The notes under the pieces are model-generated. The model was not told the DNA's origin. It did not search any database and saw nothing but the letters and a program-made list of their open reading frames with translations. Positions 1-9,011 of a stretch of DNA of 64,000 nt are shown piece after piece (position 1 is the first letter of the stretch; every line of letters begins with the position of its first letter). Both the position numbers and the translations under genes were made by a program. Origin of the DNA: Chondromyces crocatus (GTDB lineage: Bacteria; Myxococcota_A; Polyangia; Polyangiales; Polyangiaceae); contig NZ_CP012159.1 of assembly GCF_001189295.1 (NCBI RefSeq), positions 8,223,501-8,287,500 of the forward strand, written 5' to 3'.

Positions 1-654
1 CTGCCTGGAGAGGCTCGAAAAGAAGGCCCAGGTGAGCGCCACCTGCTTCGGCAGCACGAAGCCGTGCGTCGCCGCGAGCCGCTCGGCCACGGCCGGGTGA
101 CGCGCCATCGCGCGCTCGTAGGCCTCGTCCCGCCGGCGCACCACGTCTTCCCTTCGCTCGGGGCGAGCGATCTCCAGGTACGCCTCGTACTCCGCCTCCG
201 TGGGCGGCCGGTCGGGAAACGCCAGCTGCCGAGACGCCTCCAGCGTCGACGGCGCCTGCATCCCCCGCGCGAAGTCGTCTGCCGTGACGAGCGTGGCCTC
301 TCGCAGCACCTGCGCACAGCCGATGGCCCCGAAGAGCTCGGGGTGACGCGCCGCCGCCGCGCGCGCGATCAAGGAGGGGAAGGCGCGCTTCCAGCCTTCG
401 ACGTACGCCTCCCAGCGCTCCCGTGACACGCCCGCGATGTCGTAGGTCACCATGACCTCCCGGACCTTGCGCGGCGAACCCTCCTCGCCCCCCTCGCTCA
501 GGTGGACCACGAGGAGCAGCTCGCTCCCCTCGATGCAGATGCCGTCTGCCGAGGGCCTGCCGTCCCCGCGCCGGGACACATCGAGCGTCCACCGCCCCTC
601 CACGAAAGGAAAGAGGCGGGCAGCAAGCGCCTCGACGTCAGCACCATCCACCAT
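1..654 (-). CDS. Unknown protein, incomplete at the left edge
   Basis: An open frame of 218 codons reads leftwards from an ATG at 654 and leaves the window without a stop. The product starts MVDGADVEALAARLF and has a hydrophilic, Arg/Glu-rich second half containing the motif PPTEAEYEAYLEIARPE. I see no signal peptide, membrane segment or catalytic motif and do not recognise the family. Codon use is the expected GC-rich third position, which supports it as a real gene. It is divergent from the sigma factor at 861, leaving about 200 bp for both promoters. The C-terminus is missing, so the length is unknown. Confidence 0.6.
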   Translation of the reverse strand, partial: MVDGADVEALAARLFPFVEGRWTLDVSRRGDGRPSADGICIEGSELLLVVHLSEGGEEGSPRKVREVMVTYDIAGVSRERWEAYVEGWKRAFPSLIARAAAARHPELFGAIGCAQVLREATLVTADDFARGMQAPSTLEASRQLAFPDRPPTEAEYEAYLEIARPERREDVVRRRDEAYERAMARHPAVAERLAATHGFVLPKQVALTWAFFSSLSRQ

Positions 655-860
655 GCGTGATCCCTCCTGGTCGGCTCGGCTCCCCAGCGTGCCCCTCCAC
701 GCGGGGAGGCCAAGGGCACCGCGCCGCGCGCGCGACGACTGTACATGGAAGCGCCCAGTGCCTGGGTCTGCTCTGCAGAAGCCCCCTCGCCTCCTCCAGG
801 GTGGAGCGAGCACCCCCACCGAGGGCCGGCTCATGGAGACGAAGGTGGGACTGTGACATC

Positions 861-1793
861 ATGGTCTGCGTGACGGACTCCGAGAACACGGCGCTCACAG
901 CGTTCAAGGCGGGCCTGCCCGAGGCACTGCACGGCGACGTCGACGCCCACGTCGAGGCAGCGCTCGGCGAGGCGGTGGCGCGCGGACGCACCGCGTGGCC
1001 TTCGGTGCAGCTCGGAGACGAAGCGTGGCTCGGGCACCTCGGCAGCCGCCTCCGGGAAGGCTCCCCCCTCGTGGACCAGCTCACCGCGATCGACGCCGGG
1101 GGCCTCTACCTGGCCGCCGGATGCTTGCGCGGCGTGCCGGCCGCCCTCGCCGCCTTCGAGACCGACGTGCTCCCCTCGGCGCGCCGAGCGCTCTCGCGAC
1201 GTGCCGAGCCCGCGCTCGTGGACGAGCTGCTCCAGCAAGCCCGCGCGCGCTTGCTCACCGAACTCCACGGCCCCCCGCGGCTCGCCCTCTACGCGGGCCG
1301 AGGGCCTCTGGGCGGCTTCGTGCGGACCGTGGCCATGCACCTCCTCGCCGACGACACCGCCGCTGCCAGGCCGACCGAAGGCGACGAGGTGCTCGCCGCC
1401 CTCCCCGAGACCGCCGACGTCGAAGCAGGCCTCTGCCGCCTCGACCAGCAGCAGCACTTCCGCGCCGCCTTCCAGGAAGCCCTCACCTCCTTGACCCCCC
1501 GCGAGCGCGCCTTGATCCGCCTCAGCCTCCTCGATGGCCTCTCCATCGACGCCATCGCCCCCATGTACGGCGCCCACCGCGCGACCGTCGCCCGCTGGCT
1601 CGCCGCCGCACGAGACACCCTGGCGACGCGGACCCGCAAGGCCCTCGCCACCCGCCTCGGCCTGGGCCAGACCGACCTCGAGAGCCTCCTCGGCGGCGTC
1701 CTGAGCCGCTTCGACCTGAGCCTCTCCCGCCTGATGCGCGGCTCCCAGACGGGCCAGCTCCCCGCCGCCGACCCTGCCGCCGACCCCACCTGA
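861..1793 (+). CDS. RNA polymerase sigma-70 family factor, Myxococcales type
   Basis: A 310-residue protein. The C-terminal third reads LTPRERALIRLSLLDGLSID followed by IAPMYGAHRATVARWLAAAR, a region-4 helix-turn-helix that recognises the -35 element. The N-terminal part is less like region 2 of canonical sigma factors, as in the Myxococcales sigma family known from kinase-linked loci (TIGR03001, from memory). The frame is open upstream, but the ATG at 861 gives a normal N-terminus. It is followed on the same strand by a lipoprotein and by a kinase with an anti-sigma-like zinc finger, which suggests the kinase controls this factor. Family assignment is fairly firm; the regulon is unknown. Confidence 0.8.
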   Translation: MVCVTDSENTALTAFKAGLPEALHGDVDAHVEAALGEAVARGRTAWPSVQLGDEAWLGHLGSRLREGSPLVDQLTAIDAGGLYLAAGCLRGVPAALAAFETDVLPSARRALSRRAEPALVDELLQQARARLLTELHGPPRLALYAGRGPLGGFVRTVAMHLLADDTAAARPTEGDEVLAALPETADVEAGLCRLDQQQHFRAAFQEALTSLTPRERALIRLSLLDGLSIDAIAPMYGAHRATVARWLAAARDTLATRTRKALATRLGLGQTDLESLLGGVLSRFDLSLSRLMRGSQTGQLPAADPAADPT

Positions 1794-1910
1794 CGGCTCC
1801 CTCCGACGCCCGGTCGGATTTCTTGCGACCTCGTCCCGCCACGACCCGTCCCCTCGATGCGGGGTGCGAGCGCACTGCCGCGTTCCCCCCGGTCACCAAG
1901 GAGTCTCGTC

Positions 1911-2534
1911 GTGAAGCATGTCGTCTGGACGCTCATTCTTTCTTCTGTCGTGGCCTGCAGCTCCGGCGCCGATGACGGCGGCGACGGCGATGGAGGTGAG
2001 GGCGGCAGCACCTCCTCCACCTCGTCCACCACCTCCTCGACCGACACCGGGACCAACACCAGCACCAGCGACCTCACCGAGGAGCAGCGCCTGCAGATCT
2101 TCTGCGAAAAGACGATGCTGCCGCAATGCAACGCCTGGTTCACCTCCGTGGATCAGTGCCTTCAGCTCATGCGTCAGACGGCCAGCGCCGTCTGCGAAGA
2201 GCGGTGGGTGAAGGAAACCGACTGCCTCGCCGAGACCCAGGCCGCCGACTGGAGCTGCACCGGCTTCGGCGACCCCCAGATCGCAGGGACCCGCTGCCGT
2301 GACGAGTGGGGCTTCGGCTCGTTCTGCCGCATGGTCGTCACGAAGGCAGAGTGTTACGGAGCGCCATGCCAGTACAACGCCGACTGCCCCGGGAGCGCGC
2401 GGTGCAACGAAGCCACCGCCCACTGCGTCGAGCCCACCGCGGAGTGCGGCGCGCTCCCCTGCCAGTACAACAGCGACTGCCCCGACGCCTTCACGTGCAA
2501 CGACGCGCTCGAACAGTGCGTCGTGAGAGACTGA
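1911..2534 (+). CDS. Cys-rich outer-envelope lipoprotein
   Basis: A 207-residue protein starting at a GTG preceded by AAGGAG. The signal sequence ends in a lipobox (SSVVAC) with the lipidated Cys near residue 16, followed by an acidic Gly stretch and a Ser/Thr-rich linker, which is typical of myxobacterial surface lipoproteins. The rest is Cys-rich and ends in two related short repeats (CQYNADCPGSARCN and CQYNSDCPDAFTCN), probably disulfide-bonded. It lies between the sigma factor and the kinase, 34 bp before the kinase start, so it may be the sensed or regulated surface component. No enzymatic motif is visible. Confidence 0.75.
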   Translation: MKHVVWTLILSSVVACSSGADDGGDGDGGEGGSTSSTSSTTSSTDTGTNTSTSDLTEEQRLQIFCEKTMLPQCNAWFTSVDQCLQLMRQTASAVCEERWVKETDCLAETQAADWSCTGFGDPQIAGTRCRDEWGFGSFCRMVVTKAECYGAPCQYNADCPGSARCNEATAHCVEPTAECGALPCQYNSDCPDAFTCNDALEQCVVRD

Positions 2535-2568
2535 TCCGACGGCGACCGACGCAAGGAGTGTCCGGCTG

Positions 2569-5319
2569 ATGGGCTGCCTCGACGAGAACCTGCTGTTCGA
2601 GCTGACCCAGGGGCTGCTCGACGAGGCCGCCCTGAGCGAGGCCGAGCGCCACCTGGACACCTGCCCCCGCTGCCGCCGCGCCGCCGCCGAAGCCCTGCGC
2701 ACCAGCGAAGCCGCCGCCCCCCTGCCCCCTCCGCTCGTCGCGCGCGGCGCGGCCATCGGCCGCTACCTGGTCGTCGAGCGCGTGGGTGTGGGCGCCATGG
2801 GCCAGGTGTTCTCGGCCTACGATCCAGAGCTGGACCGCAAGGTGGCCCTCAAGCTGCTGCGCCCCTCGTCCCGCTCGGAGCAAGACGAGGCCGGACGCCG
2901 CGCGCGACTCGGCCGCGAGGCGCAGACCCTGGCCAAGCTCTCCCACCCGAACGTGGTCACCGTCTTCGATGTCGGCACCTGGGAGCAGCAGCTCTTCGTC
3001 GCTTTGGAGTTCGTCGCCGGCGGGTCGGCCCGTGACTGGATCGCCCGCGCCCCCAGAACCTGGCGCGACGTGGTGCGCCTCTGGGTGCAAGCAGGGCGCG
3101 GGCTCGCCGCAGCGCACGCAGCCGGGGTGGTGCACCGTGACGTGAAGCCCGACAACGTGCTCGTGCGCGACGACGACCGCGCCCAGGTGACCGACTTCGG
3201 CCTGGCCGCCGACACCCGCCCGAGCGACACCGCCCACGCCGCCCGAGACCTCGGCCTCACCGAGACCGGCGCCTTGCTCGGAACCCCGGCCTACATGGCC
3301 CCGGACCAGCTCGAAGGCGCCCCCGCGACCGAGGCGTCCGATCAGTTCGGCTTCTGCGTGTCCCTCTGGGAGGCGCTGTACGGGTCACGCCCCTACGAGG
3401 GGACCACCATCCCCGAGCTGGTGAAGGCCGCGCGCAAGGGCCCTCCGCGCGCGCCCCTCTCCGCGGCTTCCTCGGACGACCCGGCTTCCCCGGGCGACGT
3501 GGCCTCGCTCGACGCCACCACCACCTCCGCCGCGGCGCGACCTCCCCCTCCCCCCGCTGGCGTCCCGCTCGCCGTGCGCCGCCTCCTCCAGCGCGGCCTG
3601 CACCCCGACCCCGGCCAGCGCCACCCCTCGATGACCGCGCTCGTCGACGCCCTCGAACGGGTCACCCAGCGACCCCGGCGCGTGGGTCTCGCGGTGGTCC
3701 TGGGGTCCGTCGCGGTGGCCGCCGCGGCCCTCTTCGTCACGGGCTTCACCCGGCCCGTCCAGCGCCATCCGGCCTGCGTGCTCGCCGAGGAGCGACAGCA
3801 AGCCGGCTGGGACGACGCGGCCCGCACCACCCTGCGCGAGACGTTCGAGCGCACGGGCCTCTCGTACGCACGGCAGGCCTGGGAGCTCGTCGACGGCGCC
3901 GTGTCGGCGCGCGCAGAGGCCTGGCGAGGAGAGCGCGCCGAAGCGTGCGAGGCCGTGGTCGACACGAAGGCCCCCGATCCCCTCTTCCGGGCCCGGATGG
4001 CCTGCCTCGACGAGCGCCTCGCCGAGCTGACCGCCGCGGTCGAGGTGCTCGCTCTCGGTGGCGCGGCGTCCGTGAACCACGCCGCCAAGGTGATGTCTCA
4101 CCTGCCCCCGCTCGGCGCCTGTGCCGGGGTGTCGGCCGAGAACGCGCCAGCAGGTCCGTGCGCGCCGTGCGTGGCCGCCCACGCCGACGTGGAGCGTGCC
4201 CGGGTGTTCCGGGAGCTGGGTCGGTTCGAGGATGCCGAGCGCATCACCCGGGAAGCGCTGGAGCGCCCTGCGACGCCCGAGCTCTCGGAGGCCCGCGCCG
4301 CGCTGCGCCTGGAGCACGCACGCGCCCTGGAGGCGCTCGGTCGCATCGACGACGCCGAGCGAGAGCTGCTCGACGCCGCCGTGGCCGCCGAGGAGGTGGG
4401 CAGCCGCGCCGTCGCCGGCGAGGCGTTCATCGAGCTGGGCTACCTCGTGGGCTACCAGCGGTCGCGCCCCGACGACGGGGAGCGATGGACGCGCCTCGCC
4501 GACGCCCTGAGCGCGGAGGAGGGCCCGGTGGCCGAGCGTGTGGCATCAGTCCGGGGGGTGATCGCAGCACGTCGGGGAAACCTGCCCGGCGCCGAGACGC
4601 ACTTCCGCGCGGCGGAGGCGCTGATCCAGAAGCGGCTGGGGCCAGCCCACCCGCAGCGGGCGCGGGCGCTGTCGAACCTGGCGAACTCGCTGGTGCACCA
4701 GGCGCGCTTCGACGAGGCGCTGCCGCTGCTCAGGACATCCCACGAGCTGATCGTGGCCGCCCTCGGGGCCGATCATCCGGATGCATTCCAGGCGCTGAAC
4801 TCGTGGGGAGCGGCGCTCGGGAACTCGGAGCGCTTCCAGGAGGCGGTGCCGGTCTTCGAGCAGGTGCTCGCGGGCTACAAGCGGACGCTGGGAGCGACGC
4901 ACCCGCGCCTCGGGACGGCCGCGCTGAACCTCGCCGAGGCACACTTCCGGCTCGGGCACCACGCGGAGGCGCGGACGTTCTACGTGGAGGCCGCGGATGC
5001 GTGGGAGCGGGCGCTGGGGGCCGAGACGGCGGATCGGGCGCTCGCGCTGGCAGGTCTGACGCAGGTGCATGTGGCCGAGGGGCGGTGTGCCGAGGGGCTG
5101 GCGAAGGCTGAGGAGGCGCTGGGGATCTGCGGGAAGGCGTCGTGTGAGCCGATCGATGAGGCGACGATCGCGTTTCTTCTGGCGAAGTCGGCGGTGTGCG
5201 CAGGGCGGTCGAAGGCGGAGGTGATGCCGGTTGCGCGGCGGGCGCTGTCGCTGTTCGAGGTGCACGGGGCTGCGGCCGGGGAGCAGGTGGGTGAGGTGAA
5301 GGCGTGGTTGGGGCGGTGA
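2569..5319 (+). CDS. Membrane Ser/Thr kinase with N-terminal zinc finger and TPR domain
   Basis: A 916-residue protein. Residues 1-45 contain H28-x3-C32-x2-C35, a ZAS/zf-HC2-like anti-sigma zinc finger. A Hanks-type kinase follows (about 63-360): glycine loop GVGAMGQVF, Lys95 in VALKLL, catalytic HRDVKPDN, DFGLA and GTPAYMAP, all intact. A transmembrane helix (about 370-393) precedes a roughly 500-residue region of TPR-like helical pairs, likely periplasmic. The second gene downstream of the sigma factor, it fuses the sigma-binding and kinase functions that elsewhere sit in separate proteins. I infer that it holds or phosphorylates the 861-1793 factor in response to a signal read by the TPRs. 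Confidence 0.9.
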   Translation: MGCLDENLLFELTQGLLDEAALSEAERHLDTCPRCRRAAAEALRTSEAAAPLPPPLVARGAAIGRYLVVERVGVGAMGQVFSAYDPELDRKVALKLLRPSSRSEQDEAGRRARLGREAQTLAKLSHPNVVTVFDVGTWEQQLFVALEFVAGGSARDWIARAPRTWRDVVRLWVQAGRGLAAAHAAGVVHRDVKPDNVLVRDDDRAQVTDFGLAADTRPSDTAHAARDLGLTETGALLGTPAYMAPDQLEGAPATEASDQFGFCVSLWEALYGSRPYEGTTIPELVKAARKGPPRAPLSAASSDDPASPGDVASLDATTTSAAARPPPPPAGVPLAVRRLLQRGLHPDPGQRHPSMTALVDALERVTQRPRRVGLAVVLGSVAVAAAALFVTGFTRPVQRHPACVLAEERQQAGWDDAARTTLRETFERTGLSYARQAWELVDGAVSARAEAWRGERAEACEAVVDTKAPDPLFRARMACLDERLAELTAAVEVLALGGAASVNHAAKVMSHLPPLGACAGVSAENAPAGPCAPCVAAHADVERARVFRELGRFEDAERITREALERPATPELSEARAALRLEHARALEALGRIDDAERELLDAAVAAEEVGSRAVAGEAFIELGYLVGYQRSRPDDGERWTRLADALSAEEGPVAERVASVRGVIAARRGNLPGAETHFRAAEALIQKRLGPAHPQRARALSNLANSLVHQARFDEALPLLRTSHELIVAALGADHPDAFQALNSWGAALGNSERFQEAVPVFEQVLAGYKRTLGATHPRLGTAALNLAEAHFRLGHHAEARTFYVEAADAWERALGAETADRALALAGLTQVHVAEGRCAEGLAKAEEALGICGKASCEPIDEATIAFLLAKSAVCAGRSKAEVMPVARRALSLFEVHGAAAGEQVGEVKAWLGR

Positions 5320-5670
5320 ATCCCACCGACGTGGGTTCGGGGTGGCTCTCGGGGGGTGGGGGGTTGAGCAGCCTCTCGCGGGGGTCGAGCAGCGCAGAGG
5401 GTGTGCCACGGGCGGAGGGGGTTCTTTCAAGTCATGCCGCGGGCAAGGTGGTGCGCGCGACTCCTTGGAACGCTGGCTGGGACATGGATGCTGGCTGGAG
5501 TGGAGCGCTGCTGGCTGGAGTGGAGCGCTGAATGGCGGCTCGTCAGCGTAGGAGCAACGCTTTCGAGACCAGAAGCGTAAGCTCACTCGTCGAGGGACCA
5601 TGCGGAGGGCGAGTCTCTGGCGGCATGCTCGTAGGTCGGCCGCACGGGGGAGGAACTCACCAGCTACTTC
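5320..5670. other. Intergenic, contains a 20-bp direct duplication
   Basis: No gene is supported here. A small hairpin (CCCAC, loop CGA C, GTGGG) lies about 5323-5336, just after the kinase stop, and could be a weak terminator. Around 5490-5531 the sequence TGCTGGCTGGAGTGGAGCGC occurs twice in direct succession. The remainder is G-rich and featureless. Confidence 0.4.
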
Positions 5671-5859
5671 ACGCAGTTCGCGCTGACGTCGCCTCAGCGC
5701 TGGGTCTTCCACCAGGCAGACTCCCCCACGATGACCAGCGCGGCCCCCGCGCTCTCCACGAGCACGGCGAGCATCGTCGTCACCGCTCTTGGCGTCATCG
5801 CTGCCCTCATGACCTTCCTGGCGAGAGAGCGACGCGCCAGCGCCGACCCGCAGCCATGA
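5671..5859 (+). pseudogene. Remnant of a CPBP protease paralogue (C-terminal tail)
   Basis: In one frame this stretch reads TQFALTSPQRWVFHQADSP and continues to VTALGVIAALMTFLARERRA before a TGA at 5857. The C-terminus of the intact gene downstream has TQFALTSSHLWVFHQAG and FLARERRART, so this is the tail of a second copy. No start or N-terminal domain is present. The likely history is a tandem duplication followed by deletion of most of the first copy. Confidence 0.7.
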
Positions 5860-6062
5860 TTCCTCCTTGCCTCGCGAGGCCGGACGTCGCTCCGGTTGGA
5901 ACGGGGGAATCGCGCTCCGGGAGCAAGAAGGGCACCACGCTCGGAGTCAGGGGCGTAGGATTCTCGTCGAGCGAGCAACGGCGGGGTCCTGGCGGCGAGC
6001 GGGTTCGTCGCTCGCATCAGGGCTGGGTGCATCACGACCGCACCACGCACGAGAGGGACGAG

Positions 6063-7037
6063 ATGGCAGCACCGGCCCACCACGACGAAGAAGCCAGGAC
6101 GTCATCGACCTCGCGGCATCCGCGCAACGGCCTGTCGACGGACGAGGGGGTGCTCGGGGAGGGGGTCCCCGCGGAATCCATGCCCTCGCCGGGGAAGGTC
6201 CTGGGTCTCGCGCTGGGGTTCGTCGTCGTCAGCCTGGCGGTCCGGGTCGGGGTGTGGATGGGCCTCTCGTCGGGGGCAGCGTGGAGGTTCTTCCGGGAGG
6301 CGGTGACGGCCATCGTGTCGCTGGGGATCACCATCGCGCTGACGGTCTGGGTTCAGCGAAAGCGTCCGGCGCTCCAGCATCCCGATCTCACGCTGCGCCC
6401 GCCGATCGGTGCGGCGAGTGCGCGCGTCGTCCTGGTGGGGCTCGCGGCGGGGACGCTGCTCTTCGCGACCGTCTTCGCCCTCGCGTGGCTCCTGGGGGAG
6501 GTCCGCAGCACCTGGCATGTCGCCGACCCCTCCGCGGCGATCACGACGCTGCTCGTCACCTCCGTGATGCTCTTCCTGGGCGCCACGTGGGAGGAGTACA
6601 CCTTCCGGGGCTGGGCGTTCTCGGCCTGCGTCCGGCGGTTCGGGCCGCACGCGGTCGCGGTCGGGCTCGGGACCGCGTTCGGGCTCGCGCACCTCGTGAA
6701 CGACGCTCCGAGTGTCCCGGCGATCGTCTCCGTCACACTCGCCGGGCTCCTCCTCGGCTACGCCATGCTCGCGTCGAGGAACATCCTGTTCCCCATCGGG
6801 CTCCACGTCGGCTGGAACGTCACACAGTTCGCGCTGACGTCATCGCATCTCTGGGTCTTCCACCAGGCGGGCGCTCCGACGCTGCCCAGCCAACCTCCCC
6901 AGCTCGAAGAGAGCATGGCGGGCATCGTCATCACCGCCCTCGGCGCCCTCGCTGCACTCGTAGCTTTCCTGGCCAGAGAGCGACGCGCCCGCACCGACCG
7001 GGAGCAAGAGGAGCGCGCGCTCCTGCCTCACAGGTAG
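6063..7037 (+). CDS. CPBP family intramembrane metalloprotease
   Basis: A 324-residue multi-pass membrane protein with about 45 polar N-terminal residues. It has the three conserved CPBP (Abi/Rce1-like) motifs: EExxxR as WEEYTFRGW, FxxxH as FGLAH, and HxxxN as HVGWN. These residues form the active site of Rce1-type glutamate proteases within the membrane. The frame is open upstream, but the ATG at 6063 follows GAGAGGGACGAG and precedes the first recognisable domain. In bacteria, members process peptides or take part in bacteriocin self-immunity; the substrate here is unknown. A truncated paralogue tail lies 200 bp upstream. Confidence 0.85.
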   Translation: MAAPAHHDEEARTSSTSRHPRNGLSTDEGVLGEGVPAESMPSPGKVLGLALGFVVVSLAVRVGVWMGLSSGAAWRFFREAVTAIVSLGITIALTVWVQRKRPALQHPDLTLRPPIGAASARVVLVGLAAGTLLFATVFALAWLLGEVRSTWHVADPSAAITTLLVTSVMLFLGATWEEYTFRGWAFSACVRRFGPHAVAVGLGTAFGLAHLVNDAPSVPAIVSVTLAGLLLGYAMLASRNILFPIGLHVGWNVTQFALTSSHLWVFHQAGAPTLPSQPPQLEESMAGIVITALGALAALVAFLARERRARTDREQEERALLPHR

Positions 7038-7196
7038 CCACGAAGGGCGCGCAGCGTCTCCTGGACGCTCGGGGCCGCGAGCACCTCGTCTGCGACCTGG
7101 AACGCGCAACCTGCCCACCGGCGGCCGCCACTCTCAGCTTGCGCCTCGGAGACGCCTCGCGTCTATCCTGTGCTTCCAAGCCTCCTTCGTCGCGCC

Positions 7197-8000
7197 ATGC
7201 TTTCCACCGACACCACCCCGCCCCTGAGCGAAGCCCAGATCCAGCAGTTCATCCTCGACGGCTTCGTGAAGCTCGACGACGCCTTCCCCCGCGCCGACGC
7301 CGACGCGGCCCGCGCCATCCTCTGGCGCGACACGGGCTGCGACCCCGAGGATCCCGCCACCTGGACCGAGCCCGTCGTCCGCCTCGGCATGTACGGACAC
7401 GAGCCGTTCGCGCGCGCCGCGAGCAGCCCACGCCTCCACGCCGCGTTCGACCAGCTCGTCGGCGAAGGCCGCTGGCAGCCCCCCATCGCCCTCGGCACCT
7501 TCCCCGTCCGCTTCCCTTCCACGGACGACCCTGGCGACGCGGGCTGGCACATCGACGTCAGCTTCGGCATGGAGGACCCCGACTTCCTCGCCTGGCGCGC
7601 CAACGTCACCTCCAAGGGGCGCGCCCTGCTCATGCTCTTCCTGTTCTCCGACGTCGGCCCCGACGACGCCCCCACCCGCATCCGCGTCGGCTCGCACCTC
7701 GACATCGCACGGATGCTGGCCCCCGCGGGCGAAGCCGGCCTCTCCTTGCGCGAGCTGGCGGCGAGCGGCTTCGAGGAGACCGCGGGCCGGCCCGAAGAAC
7801 TCGCCACAGGCGCAGCCGGAACCGTCTACCTCTGCCACCCCTTCCTCGTCCACGCGGCCCAGCCCCACCGCGGCCTGCGGCCCCGCTTCATGGCCCAGCC
7901 GCCACTCCTTCCGACCACGCCCTTCCAGCTCGATCGCCCCGAGAGCGAAGCGTCCCCCGTCGAGCTGGCCATCCAGCTCGCCCTGCGCGTCGACGACTGA
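7197..8000 (+). CDS. Phytanoyl-CoA dioxygenase (PhyH) family protein
   Basis: A 267-residue protein with the Fe(II)/2-oxoglutarate dioxygenase metal triad: HxD in GWHIDVSFG and a distal His in VHAAQPHRG, with the following Arg residues placed to bind 2-oxoglutarate. Family members hydroxylate small molecules, lipids or natural products; the substrate cannot be read from the sequence. The ATG at 7197 is preferred because it opens directly into the conserved N-terminal helix (LSEAQIQQFILDGFVKLDDA). It stands alone on its strand, so no pathway partner is evident. Confidence 0.8.
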   Translation: MLSTDTTPPLSEAQIQQFILDGFVKLDDAFPRADADAARAILWRDTGCDPEDPATWTEPVVRLGMYGHEPFARAASSPRLHAAFDQLVGEGRWQPPIALGTFPVRFPSTDDPGDAGWHIDVSFGMEDPDFLAWRANVTSKGRALLMLFLFSDVGPDDAPTRIRVGSHLDIARMLAPAGEAGLSLRELAASGFEETAGRPEELATGAAGTVYLCHPFLVHAAQPHRGLRPRFMAQPPLLPTTPFQLDRPESEASPVELAIQLALRVDD

Positions 8001-8123
8001 CCCGCGGGACCAGGCGAAGACACTCACCGCCCCTGCGCGGTCTCACGTCTTCCCCGTCAGCTCACGTCACCTCTCACGCCACCTCGCCAGAGTGCTCCCC
8101 TGGGTCACGTCACGTCCCCTGGG
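8001..8123. other. Short spacer with repeated CACGTC and CCCCTGGGTCA words
   Basis: The gap between the PhyH gene and the convergent Uma2 gene carries several CACGTC words and two copies of CCCCTGGGTCA (about 8096-8125). The organisation is irregular and I assign no function. Confidence 0.3.
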
Positions 8124-8723
8124 TCATGCCACGTCGCCCGGGCGCTTCGGCCACAGGGCCGAGAGGTCCAGCTCGATGGCGTCGAACGGCGCCGCGCGCA
8201 CGAGTATGTCGTCACCCGCGAACACCTGCTCCAGCTCCCAGAGCGTGCGCGGCCCGAGGTGGAACACCTCCAGCGAGCGCGCCAGCGGATCGATCAGCCA
8301 CAGCCAGCCCACCCCGGCGCGCGCATAGACTGGCATCTTCCGCGCACGGTCATGCACCGCCGTCGACGGCGAGAGCACCTCGCATACCCAGTCCGGCGCC
8401 AGCGTGAAGTATGCCGTCTCCGGCAGCGCTGGCATCCGCTCCAGCCTCCAGCCCGCAAGATCCGGCACCAGCACGTCTCGACCGACGTGAAGCTCGGGCT
8501 CGTCGAGGATGCGCCACCCACCGGGCCCTCCACGACCACGATGGAAGGGGCCGATCAGGTCCGCACCGAGCAGGGAAGCCAGCTCCGTGTGTGCCGGACC
8601 CGGACGCGGGAAGGTGTGGAGCACGTCACTCAGGATCTCCGCGACCAGGTGCTCCGGCACGGCTTCGAGGTCCGCGTACGTCGCTGGAGCTGCTTGCTTC
8701 CTCGCCGCCTCACCCATGGACAC
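8124..8723 (-). CDS. Uma2 family (DUF820) PD-(D/E)XK-fold protein
   Basis: A 199-residue protein typical of the Uma2/DUF820 family in length and motifs: an Asp in VPDLAGW, a Glu in VCEVLSPST, a Lys in RARKMPVYA, and the closing GVGWLWLIDP. The fold is that of PD-(D/E)XK nucleases, but the activity is not established for most members. These genes are abundant in cyanobacteria and myxobacteria, usually as isolated single genes, as here. Two in-frame ATGs (8723 and 8717) are equally possible starts. Confidence 0.85.
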   Translation of the reverse strand: MSMGEAARKQAAPATYADLEAVPEHLVAEILSDVLHTFPRPGPAHTELASLLGADLIGPFHRGRGGPGGWRILDEPELHVGRDVLVPDLAGWRLERMPALPETAYFTLAPDWVCEVLSPSTAVHDRARKMPVYARAGVGWLWLIDPLARSLEVFHLGPRTLWELEQVFAGDDILVRAAPFDAIELDLSALWPKRPGDVA

Positions 8724-8766
8724 GAAGGTAGCGCATCATGGCGGCCGGCGCGCGTCATGGCCCCGC

Positions 8767-8880
8767 CCTGCCGCTTCGTCGCCTCGGCCTTGGCCCGCCC
8801 TTCCGTCTCGCCGCCTCGGCCTTGGCCCGGCCTGCCGCTTCGCCATCTCGGCGTTGCCCCGGCCTGCCGCTTCGCCGCCC
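8767..8880. repeat. 32-bp tandem repeat, about 3.5 copies
   Basis: Three 32-bp units (8767-8798, 8799-8830, 8831-8862) and a partial fourth share CCGCTTCG, GCCTCGGC and TTGGCCCG with a few substitutions and no indels. It lies between the Uma2 gene start and the next lipoprotein gene. Confidence 0.75.
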
Positions 8881-9011
8881 GCAGCGTCGTCTCACCACCC
8901 TGCCGCTGCGCCCCTCGTCCTGCCGGGCCCCCGCCGTCAGCGCCACCAGGCGAACGTCCCCCCTGTCTCCGTCCCCTCCAGCCTGACCCGCTTCCAGCCT
9001 ACGATGTCCCC

